Shown here: positions 17,531 through 26,215 of the stretch, one piece after another
Layout: each line of letters opens with the position of its first letter
How positions within the stretch are numbered: position 1 is the stretch's first letter
Assembly: GCF_011612265.2 (NCBI RefSeq)
Contig: NZ_CP050134.2
Span: 1-64,000 of the forward strand
Source of the DNA: Corynebacterium matruchotii
Lineage (GTDB): Bacteria > Actinomycetota > Actinomycetes > Mycobacteriales > Mycobacteriaceae
Length of the DNA stretch: 64,000 nucleotides
Direction: 5' to 3'
The notes under the pieces: model-generated
What the model was told of the DNA's origin: nothing
Database searches by the model: none
Seen by the model: the letters and a program-made list of their open reading frames with translations, nothing else
Position numbers and translations under genes: made by a program

Positions 17531-19279
17531 ATGAAAAGAATGGGGCGCGATAATGCGCGTAATGCAGGAAACATTGGAGCAGATCCTAGAACTATCATGG
17601 GGATCGCTCTACTATCCATGTTCATTGTAGTCATTGGGTTGATCAATTTTGGTTTATGGGTATCAGTATCTATGACTGGAAAACCTTCAGCAGCAACAAA
17701 GAATCCCATCCGTAACACTATTGATACCCTTACCGGAAAAATCGAGTGGACAGCGGCTGCTACCTGGTCGGTCATCGGACTAATCTCAATCATTGTTCTG
17801 CTGGTCATCGTTGGGATTCGGATCTTTAAACCAGGGAAGAAGACTGCGCGTATTGATCATGCATCAAAGCATCTGGCAGCAAAGCGTGATATTGAATCAC
17901 TATCAAAAAAGGCGGCGACGGCTAAGGCTAGGAAATGGATGCCAGAGAAAGATGCACTCGCACATCCTGGATTACGTTTAGGTAAGCTTCCAGGAACGAA
18001 AACTGGGTTGTATTCCACCTGGGAAGATCTGTATTTGGTGATTTTTGGTCCCCGCATGGGTAAAACAACATCACAAGTTATCCCAGCTATTGTGGATGCT
18101 CCGGGGGTAGTTCTCACTACATCTAATAAGCGTGACATCATTGATGACACGATTAAAATTACTGCGGCACGAGGCGAAGTATTTGTGTTCGATCCACAGG
18201 GAATCGCTCATGGATTTGAACAAGAACCATGGTTTTTCGACCCATTAGATATGGTGCGGCAAGATCCAGAGAAAATGGATGCCAGTGCCATGGCTCTGGC
18301 AGATATTTTTAAAACAGCGGAGATGGGTGCCTCATCAGGTAGCGATGATGCATTCTTCTCTACAGGTGGTCGAGATATTTTTGCTCATTTGCTATTAGCT
18401 GCGGCAATCTCAAACCGACCTATTTCTGATGTGTTTTTATGGGTATCAGATGATAATGATCGAACCCCTATCGAAATTTTGGCAGAAAATGGCGAGTGGC
18501 CACTTGTAACTGATGCGTTAGAGGCTCGGTATAATACCGTAGATGTCACACGGTCTGGGTTGTTTGCCCAAGCGCAACAGATGGCGGCATCACTAGGTCG
18601 GCAAGCTGCATCAAAGTGGGTGAATCCACGTTCGGATGCTCGACGGTTTAATCCAGATGAATTTGTGCGTTCTAAGAACAGCACGCTGTATGTTCTTTCA
18701 AAAGAGGGTGCAGATAATGCTGCTGCCTTGACGACGGCGCTCACAGCGGCAGTAATGAAAGCAGCAGAGCGTTATGGTGAAGAAAATGGTGGCCGTCTAC
18801 CTATTCCACTGGTAGCACCACTAGATGAAGCGGCGAACGTTGTACGATGGCCAGAGTTACCGAAGCTTTATTCACACTATGGATCACGCTCAATCATTTT
18901 AATGACGATTTTGCAATCATATGCCCAAGGAGTCAGTGTGTGGGGTGAAGAAGGCATGGAAGCTTTATGGTCTGCGACAGCAATTTTGCTGTATGGCGGC
19001 GGGGTGCGCGACGAAAAAATGCTGGGTAAAATGGAAGCACTGATTGGTGACTATGAGGAGTGGGTAAAATCAGTGTCTATTTCTCAAGGACAACGCTCTG
19101 TGTCTTCACAGAAACAAGAAAAAAAGATCCTTACTGTATCGGAACTAGCTGCACTAGGCAGTAATCGCGCGGTAGTATTTGCGGCTAAACGACGGCCACT
19201 CATTGCAGAAATGGAACCTTTCTGGACCCGTGATTATTGGCCGGAAAAGATCCGTGATGCACTACCAAAAGAAAACTAA
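17531..19279 (+). CDS. VirD4/TraG-type coupling protein
   Basis: Predicted coupling ATPase that brings substrate DNA or protein to the secretion channel. Two membrane helices lie in the first 100 residues, then a P-loop (FGPRMGKTTSQ, about residues 170-180) and a Walker B (PLVAPLDEAANV, about 430). The stretches LTTSNKRDIIDDT, FVFDPQGI and SRSIILMTILQSYAQ follow the actinobacterial TraG/VirD4 (COG3505) pattern. The start ATG at 17531 follows AGGTGAGGAAAG. A coupling protein normally works with a relaxase, which is not seen in this window. Confidence 0.85.
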   Translation: MKRMGRDNARNAGNIGADPRTIMGIALLSMFIVVIGLINFGLWVSVSMTGKPSAATKNPIRNTIDTLTGKIEWTAAATWSVIGLISIIVLLVIVGIRIFKPGKKTARIDHASKHLAAKRDIESLSKKAATAKARKWMPEKDALAHPGLRLGKLPGTKTGLYSTWEDLYLVIFGPRMGKTTSQVIPAIVDAPGVVLTTSNKRDIIDDTIKITAARGEVFVFDPQGIAHGFEQEPWFFDPLDMVRQDPEKMDASAMALADIFKTAEMGASSGSDDAFFSTGGRDIFAHLLLAAAISNRPISDVFLWVSDDNDRTPIEILAENGEWPLVTDALEARYNTVDVTRSGLFAQAQQMAASLGRQAASKWVNPRSDARRFNPDEFVRSKNSTLYVLSKEGADNAAALTTALTAAVMKAAERYGEENGGRLPIPLVAPLDEAANVVRWPELPKLYSHYGSRSIILMTILQSYAQGVSVWGEEGMEALWSATAILLYGGGVRDEKMLGKMEALIGDYEEWVKSVSISQGQRSVSSQKQEKKILTVSELAALGSNRAVVFAAKRRPLIAEMEPFWTRDYWPEKIRDALPKEN

Positions 19280-19293
19280 GTAAGAGGCGTATC

Positions 19294-19854
19294 ATGAAGA
19301 ACATCGAAGAGACAATATTTGAATCATTGAAGAATGATCTCCTGGACCATGTCAACAAAGAAATTATCGGTCAGACACGACAAATCTGTGAGGAACTTAC
19401 GGGGGAGCCGCCATTCCTTGATGCCTTGTATGAGCTTGTTGATGCAGCTGAGGAAAGCATCCGTGCTGAGCTATATCCAAAACCGGTAAAACCAGTAAAG
19501 CCATCAAAGCCCGCACCTAAAAAATCACCGCGGTTTGCATCAATGTTTCAATTTGCAGAAGAATTTTTACTACCGACATATGGGACAACAAAGTCTCAGT
19601 CAATGCGTGTGGCATGGTCGCCAGAATGGTGGTCGCATCCTGAAGCCTTGACACGAATTGAGGCGTTATGGAAGCGATTTGAACAGCTACGGCTTAAAGA
19701 TCCAGAAACTTATGTTGAAACATTCTTGCGGACTCATTGTGATTACCATATGAAGCGTCTCATGGATCCTAATGGCGTGTTTTCTCAATGCGTGAAAGGT
19801 GACTATCCTACTGTTCCGCTCCGTTCCAAGCCAAGAGAATCTGATTCTAAATAA
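19294..19854 (+). CDS. DUF4913-domain protein
   Basis: The N-terminal 60 residues are helical and charged, then a Pro/Lys linker (KPVKPVKPSKPAPKK) leads into a DUF4913 domain: FAEEFLLPTY, RVAWSPEWWSHPEALTRIEAL, LWKRFEQL and LMDPNGVF. Proteins of this type occur on actinobacterial plasmids and integrative elements beside TraG-like genes; role unknown. The 14-bp gap after the coupling-protein gene indicates co-transcription. Confidence 0.75.
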   Translation: MKNIEETIFESLKNDLLDHVNKEIIGQTRQICEELTGEPPFLDALYELVDAAEESIRAELYPKPVKPVKPSKPAPKKSPRFASMFQFAEEFLLPTYGTTKSQSMRVAWSPEWWSHPEALTRIEALWKRFEQLRLKDPETYVETFLRTHCDYHMKRLMDPNGVFSQCVKGDYPTVPLRSKPRESDSK

Positions 19855-19866
19855 GGAGAACTGATT

Positions 19867-20484
19867 ATGCCCAATCTTGATCATCGTTTTGCTCGACGAT
19901 TACGGATCCTTCGCCGTGTGGTATCCAAAGTAACAGTTGTGGATTTACATCAACGAACATTTGTTGCTGGGCCAGCATTACTGGAAAGATTTACACTAGG
20001 TGTGCTAGCAGCTGAGGGAGTGCGTGCGATAGTGGAGAATAATCATCTTTCCCGTGAGTTGGTGGGAGAAGAATTAAAAAGGCGTGGTTTATCTGAATCT
20101 GTGAATGCGTTGATGGCGGATGCGCAATCTTTGGAAACAGTTTCAGATATGTCAAGTGAACAAAAACTGGAGCAATTAGCTGCACAAATAGAAGGTAAAG
20201 GGATAACAAACAGTACTTTGGGTCATATTGGTCGTGTTATTGATTCAATTGAACCTGAAACAGGATACATGATTAACCCCACCATGATGTCCTCCCAAGA
20301 GCACCTGGATGATTTATATGCTACGAATGCTGATGACAGAGCCATTGACGCATATGTTGCTGGTGTGGAGATTACCAGTGAATCGCCCAGCACTAACCTA
20401 CTTGCTGTAGATACAGATAATAAAGCTGCTGACGCTGAAACATTAGAACAAGAAGCTGATAGCACCCAGCATCTTACTCTTTAG
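19867..20484 (+). CDS. Hypothetical protein, last gene of the transfer operon
   Basis: A 205-residue soluble protein starting behind a strong AGGAGA. It has a basic N-terminus (RFARRLRILRRVVSKVTVV) and an acidic, repeat-free C-terminus. Nothing resembles a relaxase (no HUH motif, no catalytic Tyr context). The 12-bp gap ties it to the preceding DUF4913 gene. Function unknown. Confidence 0.6.
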   Translation: MPNLDHRFARRLRILRRVVSKVTVVDLHQRTFVAGPALLERFTLGVLAAEGVRAIVENNHLSRELVGEELKRRGLSESVNALMADAQSLETVSDMSSEQKLEQLAAQIEGKGITNSTLGHIGRVIDSIEPETGYMINPTMMSSQEHLDDLYATNADDRAIDAYVAGVEITSESPSTNLLAVDTDNKAADAETLEQEADSTQHLTL

Positions 20485-20698
20485 GAAGTGAGGTGTATAT
20501 AGTAAACCTGATATATTTCACTTGAAAGTTTGGTGGATCCTGTCTGTTCTTTGCAAACTAACCCTGAAGCAGGACTATCTGGACAATCAAAGAATAATGT
20601 TTCACCAACTGTTACCTGACCCCTGTTTTCCTAGTGACTGGAATAAGCTTCATTAATTCCAACAGGTTTGCGGTCAAATGTTGTGGTATGCATGAAGT

Positions 20699-21025
20699 AT
20701 GAGTGATATCAACAATAATGAGATGGGCGCTGAAACCCCTAATAGGAATATTGGGTTTGCGGAATTCGATGTCATGAAGGATGCTCTGAGTGCGTTGAAG
20801 GCTACCTATATTCATAGGAAGGTTGCTGATGATAGTAGTGCTGCGGAAAAATGGTGGAGTGCTAAGTTTCAGGCTGTTAGGCAGCTTCTCAAAATGGTGG
20901 ATGATAGTAATCCCGAGGAGATGCTTGCTGTTGCGAGGTTAGCTAATGCGGAAATTGCCATGATGGGTGGCATTGGGCTTCCCCCGGAAGAGCCACAAGA
21001 TCCATCAGCGGATGAAGTATTATGA
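20699..21025 (+). CDS. Probable antitoxin partner of a zeta-like toxin
   Basis: A 108-residue acidic, helical protein (FDVMKDALSALKATYIHRKV; EKWWSAKFQAVRQLLKMV) whose stop overlaps the ATG of the zeta-like gene by four bases. Small helical proteins coded directly upstream of zeta-type kinases in actinobacteria are usually their antitoxins. It is not obviously related to the streptococcal epsilon antitoxin. It is intact although the toxin is broken. Confidence 0.55.
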   Translation: MSDINNNEMGAETPNRNIGFAEFDVMKDALSALKATYIHRKVADDSSAAEKWWSAKFQAVRQLLKMVDDSNPEEMLAVARLANAEIAMMGGIGLPPEEPQDPSADEVL

Positions 21026-21599
21026 CTAATCTTACCGCTAAAGATTTTCCAGTATCTGCTGAACAACAACAGCGTATCTTACAAGCATATTTGGAAGAGC
21101 TTCTTAAGAATGATGATCTTAAACCTCATGATATACCGCAGGTAGCGTTCATTGGTGGGCAACCTGGCTCGGGGAAGAGTAAGACCATCAATAATGTTCT
21201 CACGAACATGGGGGTGGGCTAGTAATAGATTCTGATGAGTTGCGATTACTGCATCCTGATATCAAGCGTATTTCACAATTAGACCCACTTCGAATGGATG
21301 TATTATCAAATGGTCCGGTGGGGGAATGGACAAAATCACTCATTACCTACGCTCGGGAACACAGATTCAATGTTATTATCGAAAACACTTTTGCACGTTC
21401 AGAGATCATGGCTGCAGAGGCTGAAAATTTTGAGCAGGCAGGATATCAGTGTTCATTTACTGCCCTTGCTGTTTTGGAATCGGTATCACGGTTAGGGATT
21501 GTTGACCGTTACCGGGCGGCCGTGCAGGGTGGTAACATTCCCCGGTGGACATCTGAGGTCTCTCACACCAGGAAGCTTATTCAGCGTCCCCAAACATGA
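21022..21599 (+). pseudogene. Zeta-like toxin kinase, frameshifted and truncated
   Basis: The N-terminus carries a P-loop (FIGGQPGSGKSKT). The frame ends at a TAG at 21220-21222 within a G-rich run (21210-21218), and the neighbouring frame continues as GLVIDSDELRLLHPDIKRIS and IIENTFARSEIMAAEAENFEQ, typical of zeta toxins that phosphorylate UDP-N-acetylglucosamine. A single indel near 21212 would join them. The second part runs into the 128-bp element at 21572, from which its last nine codons come; beyond the element no toxin sequence resumes. So the gene is doubly inactivated as sequenced. Confidence 0.7.
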
Positions 21600-21699
21600 C
21601 TAGTCTCTGTAAGTAAGGAAGACCAAGCTAGATAGCATGTTCTTTCTGATTTTCTACCTGTTGGTGTAGGTGAGTTTTCCCAACTCCTGAATAAGCTTC
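21572..21699 (+). mobile_element. 128-bp MITE-like element, right copy, inside the zeta gene
   Basis: Same length, same termini (GAAGCTTATTCAG ... CTGAATAAGCTTC) and same orientation as 5667-5794, with a modest number of differences inside. It interrupts the zeta-like toxin gene. Flanking sequence differs between copies exactly outside the terminal repeats. Confidence 0.65.
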
Positions 21700-21809
21700 C
21701 TTGTAAAATTTATTTTTCATTAATTTTGTACTAAGTAGCTGTTCGGTGAAATTATAAAGATGCTGGTCAGTTGGATGATTATTATGTCACCCCCTAATGT
21801 GGATTGGTT

Positions 21810-21847
21810 ATTGACACTAGATAAAACATCTGCAACACTTCGTATTT
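21810..21847 (+). promoter_or_regulatory. Conserved 38-bp block upstream of AbiEi-like gene (copy 3)
   Basis: ATTGACACTAG, a variable stretch, then ATCTGCAACACTTC and GTATTT, ending 72 bases before the ATG at 21920. It is the third occurrence of the block at constant length. A preceding GTCACCCCC is shared with copy 2 only. Confidence 0.45.
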
Positions 21848-21919
21848 AGCACAAGGAAACACTTCTATGTGATATGTAGATAGTTCCTATCAAAAACAAT
21901 CATGAAAGGATATCTGATT

Positions 21920-22633
21920 ATGTCGTATCGGGAGATAGCTGCTCGGCAGCGTGGGTTTTTACTCCGGTCTCAACTTACCGAAGAGGAAATCCAGGAAGCA
22001 CGAGAAACCGGGTTTATTATTGAAGAAGATTTGGAAGCTACCTCATTACACTCCGAGCATATTTTCCGCACCCAGCTCAGTGAGTATTCGTACAATGACG
22101 GTGATTACTGGTTGTGGCTTTTAGCGTTTCCCACTGTTCCTCCGGAACGGCGAAATCCTATGCCTTATTATGCTGGTGCTAGGGCACTTCAAATCCGGGG
22201 GATTGGCCGGATCGGCAGTGGCGACCCAACTCGTATCAGCACTCCACCAGAGCTCATGCCCTACATCAATACGAAAGATTTTGCTGTTGAAAAATTTGTG
22301 GTTGATGATAATATCCAGCTCACCGATTGGTCTCTGGTTGATGATATTCCAGTGGAGAATATTCTTCCCGCGTTGCGGAAGTACCTTATGACTACTGATG
22401 ATTTTGAGGACTCCGCTGATGCAACCCTCGACGCCTATGATGAGGGTTGTTCTTGGGATGAGCTTGCTGAGGTGTTAGAGGTTTGTACCGGGCAATGGAC
22501 AATCTATGAAACTGGGGAAAAAGCTAAAACTGGTAGGGAGGTTCTTGATCAATTCCTCAATGAATACGCTAGCCCCAGCACCGACGCTGACGATGATGAA
22601 GAAGATGATTATGATGACGATGATGATTGGTGA
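21920..22633 (+). CDS. AbiEi-like antitoxin / transcriptional regulator (right copy)
   Basis: Start ATG at 21920 after AAAGGA (nine-base spacing), matching the start in the left copy. A 237-residue protein with the same winged-helix-like N-terminus (MSYREIAARQRGFLLRSQLT), a diverged region at about residues 35-150, then a C-terminal part from about residue 150 identical to the left copy, ending in the acidic DADDDEEDDYDDDDDW. Divergence concentrated in the first half suggests specificity there, for the operator or the cognate toxin. It is followed by the toxin gene. Confidence 0.7.
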   Translation: MSYREIAARQRGFLLRSQLTEEEIQEARETGFIIEEDLEATSLHSEHIFRTQLSEYSYNDGDYWLWLLAFPTVPPERRNPMPYYAGARALQIRGIGRIGSGDPTRISTPPELMPYINTKDFAVEKFVVDDNIQLTDWSLVDDIPVENILPALRKYLMTTDDFEDSADATLDAYDEGCSWDELAEVLEVCTGQWTIYETGEKAKTGREVLDQFLNEYASPSTDADDDEEDDYDDDDDW

Positions 22634-22638
22634 TCATC

Positions 22639-24201
22639 ATGCATAAGGCCGATCAAATCGTCGAACAGATAGAAGCGAGCATCCCTGAGCAATACCAACC
22701 CACAGACCCGGATGGGATTAGGCAGCTTGAGAAGGATATTCGGCAGCAGGTGTTGTCTCAACATCTTGCGGTGCAGCTCTCGCATTACGCTGACCAACCT
22801 TCTGACGGGAAGAAACATTTAGGCAGGGTTGTTATCAGTGGGGGTACTTCCCTGTTGTTCCGGGTGCCGGGGTGCCGGATCTCCAGAGACCTTGATATTA
22901 TTACCTCACTCAAGCAACATGAAATGAAACACCTGCTTGAGGAAACCCTCTCACAGGATAAAGACGACCCATTCACCTACAAAATCCTCAAAGCTAGAAA
23001 AACAAAAAGCCGAAACGGTGACACTTATGTTGTCCAGGTGCTTGATGGTGATAAAGAATACACCCGGATTAAAATGGATGCGATCCGAGGGGTTCCTGAG
23101 GAATACGATGATACCGAAGCGTTAGCAGTCCAGGATCCGCTTATCTCGTCTCGGGCCTCAACCACGATTAAACTTATTGATCCGGGGAAATATATTGCCG
23201 GGAAGATTGCGGCATTATTCCCCCTCGATTATGAGGGACAACGCAAAGAGACATCCCGGTGGAAGGATTTGGGGGATTTAATGATTATGGCCTCTCATGT
23301 CCCGATCAGTCCGGATACCATTCAACGTGGCCTTAAATACATTGAGAATCTTCATAACTCTTTGAATAAACTATTTGGGCATAGGCCGAATAGTGATAGG
23401 CCGTATACGAAATCATTCCGCATCCCGGCAGAATTAAACACAATCCGGAATGATGCCCAACGGAATGAGGATATTGTAGCTGACAGAGTGCAACCCCCTC
23501 AGGGGGAGAAGCCTGAGGATACTCGTAAGAGGAAGGGGTTTGAGCAGCGGCAGTTGATTCAGCATTGCTCGGTGGTGCATTCGTTGAAGAAGGTGTTTGA
23601 GAGGTTGTCAAGGTTATTGGATCCGTGTTTTCATCATATGGAGCCGCATCGGAGGGTAAACAAGTATCGGCAGGAGCTCAGAACGTTTGCGAGGACTCCG
23701 CAGATGTGGGTGCCGGGGGAGGAAGAGGCTGGTTTAGGAGTATGGGAGAAGAAGTCTAAGGTAGGGGATTTGCCTGAGAAGTTGCAGGAAATGCGGGGGG
23801 ATTACATGCTTGGCAAAGGATTTGAAAATAACGTAACAATTAGCAAAAGATCTGAACATGGCATAATAATTAATAATGTTCTGCCCAAAGGGTATGGGAC
23901 TAGTCAGAAACAGAAAAATGATAGTAAAGATATTAAAATAGATAATAAGAAACATCAGGAGAATGATAAGAAGCAAAACAACGCTCAATCTTTGTTGAAT
24001 AATTACAATAAGTACAAGGGGGTAGATATGAGTTCATTAGAAAACAAGGTTGATGATCAAGCAGTAGGTGATTCAACGGGGAATCAGGAGCTAAATACTG
24101 ATGATCAAAAGGAAAAAGGAGAAGTTTGTGAAGGTGAGGATGACTCACCCGAGAACCGTGATGACAACGATGATGATAACAACCAAGGCATGCAACTATA
24201 G
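22639..24201 (+). CDS. AbiEii-like nucleotidyltransferase toxin (right copy)
   Basis: Carries the same GGTSLL...SRDLDI nucleotidyltransferase motif and Lys/Asp segments as the left copy. The ATG at 22639 lies five bases after the antitoxin stop. Core residues up to about 400 are nearly identical to the left copy, except a short variable stretch near residue 25 (PDGIRQLEK) and a deletion after AALFPLD. The C-terminal 120 residues are wholly different: Lys/Asn/Asp-rich, low complexity and AT-rich, ending NNQGMQL. The last few residues (DDDNN-G-QL) resemble the other copy again, so the tail was exchanged or expanded between conserved ends. Confidence 0.8.
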   Translation: MHKADQIVEQIEASIPEQYQPTDPDGIRQLEKDIRQQVLSQHLAVQLSHYADQPSDGKKHLGRVVISGGTSLLFRVPGCRISRDLDIITSLKQHEMKHLLEETLSQDKDDPFTYKILKARKTKSRNGDTYVVQVLDGDKEYTRIKMDAIRGVPEEYDDTEALAVQDPLISSRASTTIKLIDPGKYIAGKIAALFPLDYEGQRKETSRWKDLGDLMIMASHVPISPDTIQRGLKYIENLHNSLNKLFGHRPNSDRPYTKSFRIPAELNTIRNDAQRNEDIVADRVQPPQGEKPEDTRKRKGFEQRQLIQHCSVVHSLKKVFERLSRLLDPCFHHMEPHRRVNKYRQELRTFARTPQMWVPGEEEAGLGVWEKKSKVGDLPEKLQEMRGDYMLGKGFENNVTISKRSEHGIIINNVLPKGYGTSQKQKNDSKDIKIDNKKHQENDKKQNNAQSLLNNYNKYKGVDMSSLENKVDDQAVGDSTGNQELNTDDQKEKGEVCEGEDDSPENRDDNDDDNNQGMQL

Positions 24202-24415
24202 CAACTACACGACAATATTATGCACTTCCCTGTTAGAAGTAGGAGCAGTGTACCGTTGTATAGCTGAGTAGATGAGTGTTGAAGCGTACCCGCGGTACCC
24301 TTAAAGCAGGACAGTGCCGAACCTGAGCTCTGGTGCGTAACGCAATAACACACCCAGCTTGGTCGGCACTCCCGTGACCTGATGCACTCTCATAACGCTT
24401 TGGAACAGTGACAAT

Positions 24416-25198
24416 ATGCACATCATCGCACACCGTGGCTTCAACGGCCGCTACCCGGAAATGAGCCCGCTCGCCTATGAACAAGCCCTCACACTCCCCA
24501 TTCATGGCGTGGAATGTGACGTGCGGCTTACCCGCGACGGGCAGGTGGTGTGCACCCACGACCGCACTATGCAGCGGGTTGCCGGCGACCCCATGGTGGT
24601 ATCGCAGGCAACCGCGGGCCAGTTGAAAAAGCTCAACATCGCCCAAACCTTTGCCCCCAACCCGGAGGCGCCCACCTCCTCCCGGTACCCGGCAGGTTTG
24701 CCACCAGCTGGACAGCCCCTGGTCCAGCACCTGCTCACCCTGGATGAGCTGCTCGACATGGTGTTCGCCACCGACGATAAGCACCTGTACATAGAGACCA
24801 AACACCCCAGCCGGGCCGGCCGGATGCTGGAGGAACAATTGGTGTTGCGGCTGCGCTACCATAATCTGTTGCAGAGTCGCCGCATTCACGTGATCTCGTT
24901 TTCGCACGTGGCGATGCGGCGCATGCGGGCGTTGGCCCCCAAGATTGAGACGTTTTATCTGCGCCGCGACTGGGAGGCCAGGGTGAACCCCAAGGATGTG
25001 CGGCTGTCTGCGTCGAAAGGCTTGGGGCTGTCGGTGGCGCGCGGGCACAGCAGCCCATGGCTGATCACCGACAATACTTATATGTGGACGGTGAACGAGC
25101 CGGCGGACATGGCGTGGGCCAGGGATCATGGTGTTTCGGTGATGGCCACGGATTTCCCCGACGTTGCCTTGGATGTGGTGGGATCGGGTAAGTTGTAA
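24416..25198 (+). CDS. glpQ: Glycerophosphodiester phosphodiesterase
   Basis: Hydrolyses glycerophosphodiesters to glycerol-3-phosphate and an alcohol. The 260-residue protein begins MHIIAHRGFNGRYPE with the catalytic His and the Glu that follows; the VECDVRLTRDGQVVCTHD segment supplies the metal-binding Glu/Asp and second catalytic His. LYIETKHPS and LDELLDM fit the GDPD fold. No signal peptide, so cytoplasmic. It is the first high-GC gene after the island, preceded by a 214-bp spacer in which composition shifts. The next gene starts four bases downstream. Confidence 0.85.
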   Translation: MHIIAHRGFNGRYPEMSPLAYEQALTLPIHGVECDVRLTRDGQVVCTHDRTMQRVAGDPMVVSQATAGQLKKLNIAQTFAPNPEAPTSSRYPAGLPPAGQPLVQHLLTLDELLDMVFATDDKHLYIETKHPSRAGRMLEEQLVLRLRYHNLLQSRRIHVISFSHVAMRRMRALAPKIETFYLRRDWEARVNPKDVRLSASKGLGLSVARGHSSPWLITDNTYMWTVNEPADMAWARDHGVSVMATDFPDVALDVVGSGKL

Positions 25199-25201
25199 CC
25201 C

Positions 25202-26101
25202 ATGGCTAAACGGAAAAAGAATCAGGAGCAGCTGCCCGAGGGCATGAGTCGTCGTCAAGCAAAGTTGGCTGCTCGGGCCGCGGAGCGTGCCGCATTGGCG
25301 CGGGACCCGCGACCCTACGGGAACCTGCCGTTTGAGGCGGATTTGATTGCATTGCAGGAGTTCGTCCCGTCCGCAACGGTGAAAGTAGCGGTGCCGGGCG
25401 CGGAACGGGATGTGTACCTGTGCACCGTGCTACCCGGCGGTGGTGCGGTATTGGTGCGGGACGACGGCGCCTATGTGGCGTTGCAAACCCGCAACCAGTC
25501 GTATAATCCGCATCGGGATCTCACCCGGGCGCTGGAGTGGGCGATCACCGCCCAGCCGGGCGAGGAGTTGGAGTCAGCCGTGGCCGAGAACGTGGAGCCG
25601 AAACTCGACAAGCTCATCCCCGCCATGGCCCCCGAGGACATTAGGGTTTTCGACGATTTCACCTGGTGGATTCCCGCCGGCACTGAGGTCAACCCGCAGT
25701 ATGCGCAGGCCATTAAGGCAGCCAACGATTCCGTGATGCCGTCGCGCCGCATCACCACCGACATCGCCGGTGCCGCCTGGTGGATCGACACCGGCGACAA
25801 GGCCCACATCCGGTGGGTGCGCACCGAAAACGAAGACAAGGTGGTTCGCGCCCTGGCCCGGATTGCCGCCCGCGGCGAGCTGAAGTTGGGCGAGGAAACC
25901 AAATTCGCCGGCGTGTTCCGCACCCACGGCATTGCCGTGCCGGTGTGGGACCTGGACCCGGATCGGGACTACACCAACTATGCCGCCGAGCTGAAACGGG
26001 TAGACAAGGCCATTCTCGCCGAGCTAGATAACGATGCGCAGCTGTCTTCGGAGGAACGCCGGCAATTGGAGAACATTAAGTCTCGTCAGGTGACCATTTA
26101 A
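25202..26101 (+). CDS. DUF5926-family protein
   Basis: A 299-residue soluble protein with a very basic, Ala-rich N-terminus (MAKRKKNQ, RRQAKLAARAAERAA) and the segment DPRPYGNLPFEADLIALQEF that marks the actinobacterial DUF5926 family. Conserved in corynebacteria and mycobacteria, function unknown; the basic start suggests nucleic-acid or membrane contact. It lies four bases after glpQ and is likely co-transcribed with it. Confidence 0.75.
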   Translation: MAKRKKNQEQLPEGMSRRQAKLAARAAERAALARDPRPYGNLPFEADLIALQEFVPSATVKVAVPGAERDVYLCTVLPGGGAVLVRDDGAYVALQTRNQSYNPHRDLTRALEWAITAQPGEELESAVAENVEPKLDKLIPAMAPEDIRVFDDFTWWIPAGTEVNPQYAQAIKAANDSVMPSRRITTDIAGAAWWIDTGDKAHIRWVRTENEDKVVRALARIAARGELKLGEETKFAGVFRTHGIAVPVWDLDPDRDYTNYAAELKRVDKAILAELDNDAQLSSEERRQLENIKSRQVTI

Positions 26102-26215
26102 TAAAACAGGTAAAATTATCTAATTTTTCGAGAATTTTAGCGCATAACTAACGTGCTTGCGGAATAATGAACACTATCTTCCACATCGTCCGCTCCGTCA
26201 CGAATAGGAAAAGTT

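Larger units (their letters stand above)
21810..23826 (+). repeat. Right arm of the ~2-kb inverted repeat (AbiE module)
   Basis: Inverted counterpart of 6390-8447. The most conserved stretch spans the end of the AbiEi-like gene and the start of the AbiEii-like gene, where long runs are identical. Confidence 0.75.

Noticed and set aside
24202..24415. Attachment site at the right edge of the island
   Set aside because: Composition changes here, but no tRNA end, no matching direct repeat at the left side and no integrase were found.
24233..25258. Long minus-strand frame (341 codons) across the glpQ region
   Set aside because: Antisense shadow of a high-GC gene; His/Arg/Gly-rich composition without motifs, while the + strand product has a clear catalytic signature.
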